Positions 45,660-57,500 of a stretch of 64,000 nucleotides of DNA are shown piece by piece; position 1 is the first letter of the stretch; each line of letters starts with the position of its first letter. Below the pieces are notes generated by a model. That model was not told where the DNA came from. It saw only the letters and a program-made list of their open reading frames with translations, and did no database searches. The stretch comes from Leptodactylus fallax (taxonomy: Eukaryota > Chordata > Amphibia > Anura > Leptodactylidae), in the NCBI GenBank assembly GCA_947044405.1, contig CAMRHE010000018.1, forward strand, positions 1,488,001 to 1,552,000, read 5' to 3'. Both the position numbers and the translations under genes were made by a program.

Positions 45660-48078
45660 TGCCATAGCCTATGCCCGTAAAGTGAACTCACCCCTGGTGT
45701 TTATGGGAGTTGCTGAAAAAGCATTCGACGGTGGACTGGCAATTCATGAAAGAGGCCCTAACTGCATTCCATATTCCTCCAAAATTAATCTCTGCCATTC
45801 TCTCTCTTTACTCTGAGCCCACAGCCAGACTTAAAATTAATGATACTCTATCTCCAAGTTTCACAATTAGTAATGGAACCAGACAGGGATGCCCACTCTC
45901 TTCATCCCTTTTCATTTTAGTTCTTGAAACTCTGCACCAAGCTGCTCGCCTCCATCCTGAAGTACAGGGACTCCAAGTTGGTAATTATAACCTGAAATCC
46001 GCAGCTTTTGCTGATGATGTTCTTTTCCTGGTCTCCAACCCCCCAACGGGGCTCCAAGCAATCTCCAATCTACTCTCATCCTATGGTGAACTTTCTGGCT
46101 ACAAGGCGAATTTAGATAAATCTGAAGTACTCAACGTGACTCTTCCGCAACATACCATCGATAGACTTAAACCTACTACACCCTTTATTTGGGCCTCCTG
46201 ATCCATTAAATACCTAGGTATTCATTTAACTTCTAATCCAGAGGACCTCTACCAAGAAAATTTTGCAGTCATCTTGTTGAAATCCGTATCCTCCTTGCCA
46301 CCTATGACTCTTTGCCCTTCTCTTGGTTCGGCAGACACAATCTCCTGCAAGCCTATATCCTCCCCAAAGTTTTATATAGACTGCGCATGTTACGTATCCA
46401 TTTACCTAGGGCATTCTTCAAATCAATACGTGGCATCATTTCAAGGTTTTTGTGGAGAGGGAAAAGACCCAGACTACCTGTATCTCTCTTGCTAAAGAGG
46501 AAGACGGCTGGAGGAATTGGCCTACCTGACGTTTATCTGTATTACAAAGCCATCTAGCTCTCTAGATGGATTGAATTACAGGGATTAGGTCCTAACAAAT
46601 CTACCTACAATTTATCTACTAGCACTTTCGGTTCTACTCTTTCAGAATAGCTTTGGTGTTATGGATCTAAAGGCTATCACCCTAGGGGACTGGACCAACT
46701 TTTACGGGGTGCCTGTGAGACTTGGCTTGATCTAAAGGACGCATTGGCACCCGTTCCTTCTTTGTGAATGCCATTATGCCTACTGCCTACTCTTGTAGCT
46801 TCCCGTCTTCCTGTTTATGATGACCTCTGGAAGAAATTTGGTTCCTCCACTATATGGGATGCTCTCACTCAGAATGGTCTAAATCTACCATCACAGGCAA
46901 TGTCTCTTCTTGAGGAGGGAACTCATCTTTCCTTCCTTCACCAGAATCATCTTGAACACATCTTCCAATCTCTCCTCAAATTGAAAGGATTCTGAAGATA
47001 CATTACTCCATTTGAAAAATTTCTTCCAGTAGATACTATGCACGCTTGGAAGATCTCCTATATCCTAGACAGGTAAGTGCATCTGACCAAATTTTCTAAA
47101 CCAACCTTCCTCTCCTCGTGAGAATCTGAACTGGGCATCACCCTTTCCACCAAAGATATTGAATCAATCCTGCTCTCTGCACCCGGACACTCACAGTGCG
47201 TCTGTATTCAAGAAAATCAATACAAATTATTGACTAGGTGGTACCGCTCCCCTTCCTAGCTCTTTCAACACTCATTATCCTCCTCCAACACCTGCTGGTG
47301 TTGCAAATCACATGAAGGAACTTTATCGCATATCTGGTGGTTCTGCCCTATCATTCAGCCCTTTTGGAAAGATGTTCAAGATATCATTCAAAAGGTCAAG
47401 AGAACCTCCTTCGCTATCACATCAGAAATAGTTTGTTTATCCTTGCCATCGCTTCAATACAAACCTTCTAAAGCAAACTTAATCACTCATTTACTATCCG
47501 CAGCTAAAATTCTCATTCCATAATACTGGCTCCAGACAGAAGCACCTTCCAAACAGTCATGGACTGCCAAAGTATCCCAAATTTCCAGTTTTGAAGAGCT
47601 TTCAAGTTGGCAAAATAGAACCCACAACAAATTTGAACAAACGTGGCAACCCTGGCTAGATTTCTGTGCATGAATCAGTCTCTTCTCTCTGATCTTTCTG
47701 CTCTCCTTTCTCTCTCCTCTGTCTCTACCTGTTACTTTTCCATGCCCACTCTTAATCTTCTTCTCCTGACTTTTCCGACTAACTCCACCCTATTAACACC
47801 CCCTTTTTCCCCGCCTCCCCTCTCACCAACCATATTGGTGTATTATCCTAGGGGTATAAAGAAACCTGGATATTTCTTTGTTCTCCTGGAAAAAGGTTTT
47901 GCTACACTATATTTAATGTTTTTTTGATTTCTAATGTCCACAGGCTTTGAGATGAATCCCCACCCAGGGACATCTCTGTATCTGTTAACCTGTTTTCAAT
48001 GTCAAACTGTTTTATGCATTGTCTTCGCATTGTAAAAATTGGAAAACGCAATAAAAATATTTGAAAACAGAAAAAAAA
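45660..48078 (+). pseudogene. L1-like LINE ORF2 fragment, part 2, with 3' end
   Basis: It resumes AIAYARKVNSPLVFMG and the AEKAFDG box, then NGTRQGCPLSSSLFILVLE and FADDVLFL (the catalytic pair, near 46006-46017). It continues through SIKYLGIHLTSNPEDLY, FLWRGKRPRL and a C-terminal cysteine cluster CWCCKSHEGTLSHIWWFC near 47287-47345. Several stops (for example 46199) and frameshifts disable it. AATAAA at 48050-48055 and an A-run near 48069-48078 mark the 3' end. ORF2 would nick DNA and reverse-transcribe. Confidence 0.85.
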
Positions 48079-48335
48079 ATATATTGAATATGGAAAGAAT
48101 TACAGATGTCCATGATACTTTGCATATATCAAGAAATATCAATGTCAATAAAATAAATACACATGACCCAACATCCATGATGTCCTGCAGAAAAAAAAAG
48201 TTGCTGAGTGAGATGTAACTGATATAGGCTTGAATTGCTGAGGGCTTTCACATTTTTCACTACAAAAATTATGAAAAATGGGTGAAAGGGGACAAAATCT
48301 TAAAATATGAAACTAGTTACCAACACATATTAAAG
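48079..48335. other. Unassigned short interval
   Basis: Nothing supported. It ends with GAGG (48336-48339), the target duplication of the next element. Confidence 0.3.
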
Positions 48336-48719
48336 AGGTGTGAGAAGGTGACAGGCAGCGTGCTGGAGTCCCGCTATATCAGCCCCAGGTTTCTGACATA
48401 CGTGTGTTCCAGGGCGGGTCTGGAATAGACCTCAGCCCAGGTGTGGGTCCCAGGCTCGTTAATGGTCCATAAAAGGCTGCAGAGCCTGCACTTCAGGGCA
48501 GATCCTGGGAGTGAGAAGAGGTGCCTGGGTCTGTCCTGACACCCTGAGAGTCTGGTGAGACTGTATTGCACTACTGTTGTTTAATCGTGTGGCTGGTAGT
48601 AAGCCACACGTACAATTAGTACCTTATTGTTTAGTTAGTGCTCGGATGAGCAGGGTTTGACCAGAGGATGGCAGGATAGTGTATTGGTGCCAGAGAGACC
48701 CAGAATGGAGTAAGCTACA

Positions 48720-49760
48720 AAAGACGTCCACAGATGACATGGAGGCATATCTTCGAGTGTTTGAGCGAGTAGCCATGCAGGAGAAATTGCCAAAGGATCA
48801 GTGGGCCGATGTAGTGGCACCGTTTCTCACCAGGGAACCTCAGAAGGCCTACTATGACCTGTGTGACCCGGAGGCTAAGGACTACCCTAAACTGAGAGGT
48901 GAGATCTTGGCAAGTCTCAGTGTGAACATGCATGTACATGCTTGGAGAGTGCAACATTGGACTTTCTCTGAGAGTATCCCACCCGATCCCAGATGCATGA
49001 CCTGGTGTATTTGGTAAAGAAATGGCTTCAGCCTGAGGAGGCCACTCCGTCACAGATGGTGGAGAGAGTGGTACTGGACAAGTACACCAGATCACCTCAG
49101 ATTCAGTGCTGGGTTAGACCTATAATGGCTGACCAGCTGGTATATTTGGTGGAACGGTACCGAGCCACTGAGGTACTACTGCAGTAATCTCCCAGACCTG
49201 TGACCCCCAAGACGGGTAAGACTGTACCAACTACTGTGGGGGTGAGGAAGGTTGTGATGGGAGGACGCTCAGAGGGGGAACAGGCAGCAGGGACTGTGAA
49301 CTCTAAATCCAGGTCTCAAAATGGAGACCCATACCGTCTCAGATGTTGGCGGTGCCATGAACTGGGTCATGTTGCTGCCCACTGTCCCCTGATGACTGAG
49401 CCCATAGACTGTAGCAGTTCCAGACGGGTGTCCTTATTTTCTCAACTCGCTTGTTCGGCAGAAACTGCGACTGAACCGCAGATGTGCACTCTGACTGTGG
49501 CGGGGCGTGCTGTACTGGCTCTCCTGGACTCTGGAAGCCTGGTAACCCTGGTTCACCATGAACTGGTTGACCGTGCATTGTACAGTGGACAAATTATTGG
49601 GGTTTTGTGCATACATGGTAAAAGTAGAGAGTATCCTATTGCAGAGGTCACCATAAAAACTACCTCTGGCACAGCCTGTCACAAAGTGGATGTGGTTAAG
49701 TCCATGTTCCATAGTGTGATCATAGGGAGGGATTTTCCTCTGTTTTGGGATATATGAAAA
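48720..49760 (+). pseudogene. gag: gag and protease remnant of the deleted Gmr1-type element
   Basis: DMEAYLRVFERVAMQEKLPKDQWADVVAPFLTREPQKAYYDL aligns by eye with the capsid of element 2. A frameshift near 48990 and a stop near 49187 follow. 49200-49757 holds a CCHC knuckle (CWRCHELGHVAAHC) and protease LLDSGSLVTLV, ending RDFPLFWDI just before a TGA, the same position at which element 2 reads RDFPLFWEL. Confidence 0.85.
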
Positions 49761-49805
49761 AAGCAGAGGCTACCATGTCCTAAGAATGCTAATGTTGGTG
49801 ATGTC

Positions 49806-50243
49806 TTGCCTAGGGTTAACCCTGAACCCTTTGATCCTGACAGGGAAACACCAGCTGTAGGGGTGACCCAAGATGGTAATAATTTTCCCCTGTCTGTGAT
49901 AGCTGGGGATGCTGAAGGTCAGGAGGGAGTTCCCGAGATGCCTGAGCTCGAAGTGTCCCGTGACAATTTTGGGACTGCTCAAATTAGAGATCCTAATCTG
50001 TCTCATGCCAGAGAAAATGTGAAGGTGGTAAATGGTGATCCCCAGTATCCAGGGGCTGACAAGGAGTTCCTCTATATGTCCATGAACCAGGACCTTCTGT
50101 ATAGGGTAAACCAAATACGGGGAGAAATTGTTGAACAATTGGTGGTGCCCCGACCCTATCAAAGAGTGGTTTTATACTTGTCACATAAGCATGTGTTAGT
50201 AGGACACCTGGCGTACGAAAAGACCAAAGAGGGTTTTGTTTGA
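49806..50243 (+). pseudogene. Linker and integrase N-terminus, truncated
   Basis: Acidic linker (PEMPELEVSRDNFGTAQI, similar to element 2), then GEIVEQLVVPRPYQRVVLYLSHKHVLVGHLAYEKTKEG, the start of the integrase zinc finger. It is joined directly to LTR sequence, giving an artificial end. Confidence 0.8.
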
Positions 50244-50420
50244 CTTTCTTTTGCCTGAAGTTAAGGCTGTACTTTATTTTGCTCCTGTTGTGCCTGAAGT
50301 AAAGGTTTATATATTTTGCTGTTTTTTTAAATAAACCTGTTTGCTACAGATTTTGTGTCCCTGTCTCTGACTGGTTGGTTCTGCACCATTGCTGCTACCG
50401 AGCTACCTTCCCCACAGAGG

Positions 50421-50690
50421 TCATCAAGCTCTATTTTATTAATGACCTACTCTGGATAGGTCATCAATAACATATCAGTGACACCTGGAATCCCCACTGA
50501 TTATCCGTTTGAAGGGGACAAAGTGATCGTGTGAGCACAGGACCCCTTCACTGTTTACACAGCAGAGCATCAGTTTTATAGTAGTTGTGCGATGTAATGA
50601 CAGCCTCATACCTTAGAAGTGAATTACGGTGGAGTTGGGACAACTGGCATTGATATATAAAAGGGGGGCTACTATATAAATTGTATTTGG
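50421..50690. repeat. Degraded fold-back repeat
   Basis: TTAATGACCTACTCTGGATAGGTCATCAATAACATATC and a CCCCACTGATTATCCG block match the family at 7528-7890 and 35440-35500. Non-coding. Confidence 0.5.
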
Positions 50691-50876
50691 TCACCAGGGG
50701 CATAACTCACTAAGCTTGGTCCTCTTTGTGTTGTTTAAGCGCTCCCACTCCTGGATCAGCTCTTCCCACACGTGTTCTTTCCAGTCATGGTAGGCCTCCT
50801 CTCTTTTGTCCCAGAGGATGGGGCTTTCCTGCACAAGTGTAATGAGCTTCTCTATGAATAGTCTGGTCATGCTCAC
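50691..50876 (-). CDS. MADF-domain exon-like fragment
   Basis: 61 codons from ATG. Residues 4-46 (TRLFIEKLITLVQESPILWDKREEAYHDWKEHVWEELIQEWE) look like the first two thirds of a MADF domain, a Myb-related DNA-binding fold with the LI..V...P.LWD pattern. On the minus strand the sequence GTGAGTT at about 50711-50705 could be a splice donor cutting the frame after the domain core. MADF proteins occur both as host genes and as the second protein of PIF/Harbinger transposons. No second exon was found. Confidence 0.5.
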   Translation of the reverse strand: MSMTRLFIEKLITLVQESPILWDKREEAYHDWKEHVWEELIQEWERLNNTKRTKLSELCPW

Positions 50877-51224
50877 AGTGGTAATAGCAGAACCGTGTGC
50901 AAATGGACTTGGAGCCGTGTGATAATCTCCTAGTCACTTGGCGCCGTGTGTCATGCAGGCCTCTTCCTCCTTTGATGCCCTGTGCTCCAAAAGACTTTGG
51001 AAAACCCATACGTTGCTAAGCAACTCTGCCAGAAATGTACGTCCCACTGGTGCTATCCAGGAAAAACACAAATAACACACTGAAATAGCACACGAAATAG
51101 CTTACAAAATCTATATTTATGGACTTTTAGTTAAAGAAATGTAACTAAATTTGTAAGTTAAAGTATAACTGTGGCTTCATTTTTATATGTGTAGGGACTG
51201 TGTTTTAATTTTTTTTTGCAATAT

Positions 51225-52092
51225 ACCGTATTTTTCGGACTATAAGAAGCACCGGACCATAAGACGCACCTAAGTTTTAGAGAAGGAAAATAGGGGAAAA
51301 AAATTTGGAAGCAAAATAAAGTGGTAAAATATTTAATATATGGGAGTTGTAGTTTTGCAACAGCTGCAAGGCCGCATTAACAGGAGACCCTGCCGCTGTA
51401 TGGGGATGCATAGGGCATCTTTTTTTGCGGAGCCAGGTGTACTTTTTAGTTATACCATTTTGGGGAATGTCTATTGCTTTGAACACTTTTTATTCAAATC
51501 CGAGGCAAAACAGCGAAAAAAATGGTGGTCCATCACTTTTGATTTTTTTTTCCCGCTATGACGTTCACCCTACCAGAAAAATATTTTTATAAGTTTGTAG
51601 ACCGGGCATTTTCGGACACAGGGATACCTAATGTGTATGTGTTTCTACTTTTATATGTATTTTAGGGAAAGGGGGTGTTTTAAAACTTTGAATTTTTTTT
51701 TTTTTTTTTTTAAACTTTTTTTTTTTTTTTACTATTTTATTAGCCCCCCCCATTGAACCATCCGCAATAGTAATATTACTATGACAGGCCTGGGAGCCTT
51801 CATAAGGCTCCAACAGAGCGACCGCGATCATCTTCATAGACCCGGCATCTACCGTAACAGCCTGGCGGATGCCGGGAGGTTCACACCACCAGGACACCCT
51901 CTCAGCCCAAGGCCAGGAGCATCACCTCACTCCTCCCGCTGCAGGAAGACAGCAACGGCAGAAGTGGGGCGATGCTGCGACACCGCTCCTCCACCCCCCG
52001 CCTAAACACCACACATTCGGACCATAAGAAGCACCCCCATTTTCCTCCCAAATTTGGGGGGAAAAAAGTGCCTCTTATAGTCCGAAAAATAT
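51225..52092. repeat. Fold-back MITE with TTTTTCGGACTATAAG ends
   Basis: The left end TATTTTTCGGACTATAAG (about 51229) is the inverse of the right end CTTATAGTCCGAAAAATA (about 52074-52091). Inner GAAGCACC blocks and a TTTTTCCC/GGGAAAA part also pair. The interior has long T runs (51690-51730) and an AC-rich segment, with no coding frame. This terminal sequence is widespread in vertebrate genomes as a MITE. Confidence 0.75.
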
Positions 52093-52469
52093 GCTACTTT
52101 ATTGGAGGTTTTATCAACTTTGAATTAACTAACAACTACTGTATATTCAGAATATTCAGTAAGAGCATTGCTAAAGAAAACAGCTTTTTTAATTAAAATT
52201 TGACAAAATGAAGTATATTACAAAAATATTTAAGACACATTTCCCTACAAATATAACAAAAAATTGAAGTGGCAGTAAACTAAGTATAGAAATTGGTTTA
52301 ACTTTTTGGGAAAATGGTTAAACATTGCAGTTATGGGCAACAACATGGGAACGATTCAGCTGTGCTAGTGGCCCTTCTTTTCTGTCTTTGGGGTTGGCCA
52401 TAGATATCGTCAGCCTCATTTTCAGATTTTATAATATAAGGTGCCAGGAATTAACTATTGGATACAGTA
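52093..52469. other. Unassigned sequence
   Basis: No feature supported before the TA at 52470-52471 that borders the Tc1 nest. Confidence 0.3.
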
Positions 52470-52890
52470 TACAGTGGGGGAAAAAAGTATTTAGTCAGCC
52501 ACCAATTGTGCAAGTTCTCACACTTAAAAAGATGAGAGAGGCCTGTAATTGTCATCATAGGTAGACCTCAACTATGAGAGACAAGATGAGAAAACAAATC
52601 CAGAAAATCACATTGTCTGATTTTTTAAGAATTTATTTGCAAATTATGGTGGAAAATAAGTACAGTCATATGAAAAAGTTTGGGCACCCCTATTAATCTT
52701 AATCATTTTTAGTTCTAAATATTTGGGTGTTTGCAACAGCCATTTCAATTTGATATATCTAATAACTGATGGACACAGTAATATTTCAGGATTGAAATGA
52801 GGTTTATTGTACTAACAGAAAATGTGCAATATGCATTAAACCAAAATTTGACCGGTGCAAAAGTATGGGCACCTCAATAGAAATGTGACA

Positions 52891-53910
52891 TTAATATTTA
52901 GTAGATCCTCCTTTTGCAAAAATAACAGCCTCTAGTCGCTTCCTGTAGCTTTTAATCAGTTCCTGGATCCTGAATGAAGGTATTTTTGACCATTCCTCTT
53001 TACAAAACAATTCCAGTTCAGTTAAGTTTGATGGTCGCCGAGCATGGACAGCCCGCTTCAAATTATCCCACAGATGTTCAATGATATTCAGGTCTGGGGA
53101 CTGGGATGGCCATTCTAGAACATTGTAATTGTTCCTCTGCATGAATGCCTGAGTAGATTTGGAGCTGTGTTTTGGATCGTCTTGCTGAAATATCCATCCC
53201 CGGCGTAACTTCAAATTTGTCACTGATTCTTGTACATTATTCTCAAGAATCTGCTGATAGTGAGTTGAATCCATGCGACCCTCAACTTTAACAAGATTCC
53301 CGGTGCCGGCATTGGCCACACAGCCCCAAAGCATGATGGAACCTCCACCAAATTTTACAGTGGGTAGCAAGTGTTTTTCTTGGAATGCTGTGTTTTTTTG
53401 ACGCCATGCATAACGCCTTTTTGTATGACCAAACAACTCAATCTTTGTTTCATCAGTCCACAGGACCTTCTTCCAAAATGAAGCTGGCTTGTCCAAATGT
53501 GCTTTTGCATACCTCAGGCGACTCTGTTTGTGGCGTGCTTTCAGAAACGGCTTCTTTCGCATCACTCTCCCATACAGCTTCTCCTTGTGCAAAGTGTGCT
53601 GTATTGTTGACCGATGCACAGTGACACCATCTGCAGCAAGATGATGCTGCAGCTCTTTGGAGGTGGTCTGTGGATTGTCCTTGACTGTTCTCACCATTCT
53701 TCTTCTCTGCCTTTCTGATATTTTTCTTGGCCTGCCACTTCTGGGCTTAACAAGAACTGTCCCTGTGGTCTTCCATTTCCTTACTATGTTCCTCACAGTG
53801 GAAACTGACAGGTTAAATCTCTGAGACAACTTTTTGTATCCTTCCCCTGAACAACTATGTTGAACAATCTTTGTTTTCAGATCATTTGAGAGTTGTTTTG
53901 ATGAGCCCAT
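52891..53910 (-). CDS. Tc1-like transposase, family B, with one-residue deletion in the catalytic spacing
   Basis: About 339 codons from the ATG giving MGSSKQLSNDLK. An in-frame upstream extension to 53955 exists, but the length and start of Tc1 proteins favour this ATG. Order: paired helix-turn-helix (KLSQRFNLSVSTVRNIVRKW), AT-hook-like GRPRK, second helix-turn-helix, then the DDE core WTDETK (first Asp), GGGSIMLWGC, FQQDDPKHSS (second Asp) and SPDLNIIE (Glu). The usual FQQDNDPKH lacks one residue here, giving 33 rather than 34 residues between the last two acids. It cuts and reinserts DNA at TA; activity of this copy is doubtful. Confidence 0.9.
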   Translation of the reverse strand: MGSSKQLSNDLKTKIVQHSCSGEGYKKLSQRFNLSVSTVRNIVRKWKTTGTVLVKPRSGRPRKISERQRRRMVRTVKDNPQTTSKELQHHLAADGVTVHRSTIQHTLHKEKLYGRVMRKKPFLKARHKQSRLRYAKAHLDKPASFWKKVLWTDETKIELFGHTKRRYAWRQKNTAFQEKHLLPTVKFGGGSIMLWGCVANAGTGNLVKVEGRMDSTHYQQILENNVQESVTNLKLRRGWIFQQDDPKHSSKSTQAFMQRNNYNVLEWPSQSPDLNIIEHLWDNLKRAVHARRPSNLTELELFCKEEWSKIPSFRIQELIKSYRKRLEAVIFAKGGSTKY

Positions 53911-54202
53911 GATGCCACTCTTCAAAGGAGATTCAAATAGGAGAACAACTTGCAATTGGCCACCTTAAATACCTTTTCTCATGATTGGATACACCTGGCT
54001 ATGAAGTTCAAAGCTCAGTGGGGTTACAAAACCAATTTTGTGCTTCAGTAAGTCAGTAAAAAGTAGTTAGGAGTATTCAAATCAATAAAATGATAAGGGT
54101 ACCCAAATTTTTGCACCGGTCAAATTTTGGTTTAATGCATATTGCACATTTTCTGTTAGTACAATAAACCTCATTTCAATCCTGAAATATTACTGTGTCC
54201 AT

Positions 54203-54506
54203 TGTTGCATAGTTGTGTCACAGAAGAAGCTTGAGAGTAGATTATATGGGATAATCAGCATTTACTTCTTACAACATGAGGTAAACAGCATCAAAACGTT
54301 AACACAGCAAAACTTGAAAGTAAAAAAGACCTTTTACAATAGAGAGATAAAAGCAAGGTACAACAAGTCTCACATAGCATACCATTACACTCTATTCAGC
54401 ATATAACACTAATAACATCGCCATCTACTGTCAGATAGATGTAAACTTCTCCTGCAAACAAATAAGTCTATCTGTTGCATATATATGTATATAGTATATA
54501 CCAACA
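54203..54506 (-). repeat. 3' LTR of the copia element
   Basis: 304 bp, TGTTGCATAG...ATACCAACA on the plus strand. Preceded by TCCAT. The coding-strand polypurine stretch GAGAAAGGG (plus-strand CCCTTTCTC at 54507-54515) abuts it. Confidence 0.93.
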
Positions 54507-54527
54507 CCCTTTCTCAACAGTAAGAAC

Positions 54528-57500
54528 TTATTCAGTTAAATATAATCTCTTTATCAGTCTCTGGTGTCTTTCAGCACTCAACGCCTTTGTGAAAATATCT
54601 GCTGTCATATCTTCAGTTGGGCAGTATTCTAAATTCAGAATTCCTTGTTCCTGATGATCCCGTAAGAAATGAAACTTCACATTTCCCAGATCTTTGATCT
54701 CAAAGTGTTGATCCAAAATTTTCCGTATTTCAGCTTCATCCCTTTCTCTTTCAAAACAAACTAAAATATCATCAACATATATCAGTACATAGATCCATCT
54801 GTCATCTAGTTTCTTTGTGTATAGACAGGGATCCGCTTTGCTTCTTAGAAAATGTTCATTTATGAGCACTTCAGTGATTTTATCATTCCACGCTTTAGCG
54901 GCTTGTTTTAAACCGTATATACTTTTCTGTAGCTTACAAACCATGTTTGGTTTCTCTTTATCTTTGAATCCTGGAGGTTGTTCCATGTAAATTTCTTCTG
55001 TTAAATCTCCATTCAGAAATGCTGTCTTTACATCCAGATGTTTCAATTCCATTCCTTTAGTAGCTGCAACCGCAAGCAAAGTTCTGATTGTAGTATGCTT
55101 GACAACCGGAGCAAATGTTTCATCATAGTCTTCTCCGTATTTTTGAGAATAACCTTTAGCTACGAGTCTTGCTCGGTATTGTTCAGCGGTGCCATCTGTT
55201 TGGTATTTAACTTTAAAAACCCATTTACATCCTATAGCTTTTCTCCCTTTTGGTAATTCTGTCAGTGTCCATGTCTTTGAATCATGCATGGATTTCATTT
55301 CTGTTTCTGTAGCCTTTATCCACTTATTGGCCTCTTCTTCTGAAAGTTGAGATATATCCTCCCAAGATTTAGGTTCATATACTTTATTTGTACTTGCCTT
55401 GTATGAAAGACGTACAGGTGGTTTTCCTTTGTTTTCTCTCATTGAACGTCTTGGTTCTGTGTCTGTCTGTAGTTCTATCTCTTCACTTTCAGTATTTTGA
55501 ACTTTATCAATTTCAACTTCTTTTTCATCAGATGTTCCTGGACTTATATCACTGTTGTCTCTCTCATTTCTCATTTCCAGTGATGTCATAATGTTATCAT
55601 TTAGATCTTCAATGAATGTTACACTGTTACTCACCGTAACTCTGTCTTTCTTAGGATCTAGGATTCTGTATCCTTTGCAGTTGTCACTATATCCAACAAA
55701 TATTCCTTCTATGGCTCTGTTTTGAAGTTTGGAGCGTTTCTCTTCTGGAACAAAAACAAAAGCTTTGCAACCAAAAACTCTTAAATGATTCACACTTGGT
55801 TTCTTACCATGCCACAGTTCATATGGGGTTTTTTCCAGTTTTCTTGAAAAAAGTCTATTTTGCAGATAAGTAGCTGTCATTGCTGCTTCACCCCAGTATT
55901 TCTCTGGTAGTTTGGAATCTGTTAGCATGCATCTTATCATTTCAGTCAGAGTTCTGTTTTTCCTTTCTGCTACGCCATTTTGTTCAGGTGTGTATGGAAC
56001 AGTTTTGTGATGCTCTATTCCATTCTGTCTTAAATAGTTCTCTATTTGGTGTCCTGTGAATTCACCTCCATTATCACTTCTAATGATGATTGGCTTCCTC
56101 TGAAACTTATTATACGACTTTGACACGTATTCTTCTAATTTACTGAAAACTTCACTTTTGTTCTTTATTAAGTACGTGACTGTGTATCTTGAGTAGTCAT
56201 CTATAAAAGTCACCATATATCTATTACCTCCTGATGTGGTTACTTTCATGGGTCCACATACATCAGTATGCACCAAGTCAAGTGGTTTTGTGCCTTTTGT
56301 TTCACTCTCTTTAGGTATACACACTCTTGTAGCTTTAGATTTTATACAACATTCACATCTTACAATAATTGAGCAATCAGATATCAACAGATCTTTTGTC
56401 AAATTTTTGTTCTGTAATGCCATGATACTCTCAGGATGTCTGTGTCCTAAGCGTCTATGCCACATGTGAATACAATTCTTGTGATCATGTGTACATAACT
56501 TCATCTGTTCCTTTAATGTGTCTAGATGATATAATTGTTCACCTGCTTTTACATTTATTATTATCTTGTCTCCTGCTAGGATTGTACATTCATCATCTTT
56601 GAATTTTACAGTAAGTCCTTTAGCTGTTAGACGTTTTACAGATAATAGTCCTCCATCTAGTCCTGGAACATATAACACATCCTTTACTAGTATCTTTGAA
56701 TTATGCCCAAATTTATCAGAATAGATTAGCATTCCTTGTCCAGTACCTTCTGCGGTTATTTTGCTCCCATCTGCAAGGTAAATAGCTTCCTTCTTATTTA
56801 GATCAAGTTCAGTAAAGAAGCTCTTATTACTTGTCATGTGACTTGTTGCTCCTGAGTCAATATACCAACTCACTGATAACCTTTTATCGGTTACTTTAAA
56901 TGTACCATTCCAGTGATCTGCATGTGGGTTAGATATTGTGCTTTTCACCTTCTGTTTACTTTCTTTATGGTATAACTTCTGTTCTGCTTTCCATATAGTA
57001 CAGTCTTTCTTTAAATGTCCCTTTTTCTTGCATCTGAAACATTCTCTTGTTTCTGTTTTATAGGTCCTCTTATCTGTAATTTTAAGAGCATTTACACTGT
57101 CCTTTTCTGTGGAATCATTTGTTTGTTCTTTCCTTCTCTGGTATTCATCTATGAGTCGTGTTTTTACAAACTCTAGTGTAATGTCTGCTTCAGGTCTTGT
57201 TTCTAGTGCATTTATCAAAGCAGTGTATGAATCTGGCAAGCTACACAATACTATTGCTGCTACATGACTTTCTTTAATATCTTCACCAACTGATCTCAGC
57301 TGTGTTATCACTTCCATCATGGAGTTTATGTGCCCCTGCATGTCTTCCTGTGCACTTAATCTCATCTTGTAAAGTTTCCTTAGCAGAAACAATTTGTGAT
57401 TTAAGCTGGATCTTTCATGTAACTTTCTCAATGCTTCCCACATTCCCTTTGCTGTATTCTCATTCCTTATGTGGATTAACTGATCATCTTCCACTAATAA

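Larger units (their letters stand above)
48340..50416 (+). mobile_element. Internally deleted Gmr1-type gypsy element
   Basis: 2,077 bp bounded by TG...CA and a 4-bp target duplication, GAGG (48336-48339 and 50417-50420). The left end keeps only the 5' part of an LTR (48340 to about 48655), and the right end only a 3' part (about 50240-50416, with AATAAA near 50329). Between them are gag, zinc knuckle, protease and the integrase zinc finger, all related to element 2. The integrase core, RT and RNase H are gone. Confidence 0.8.
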
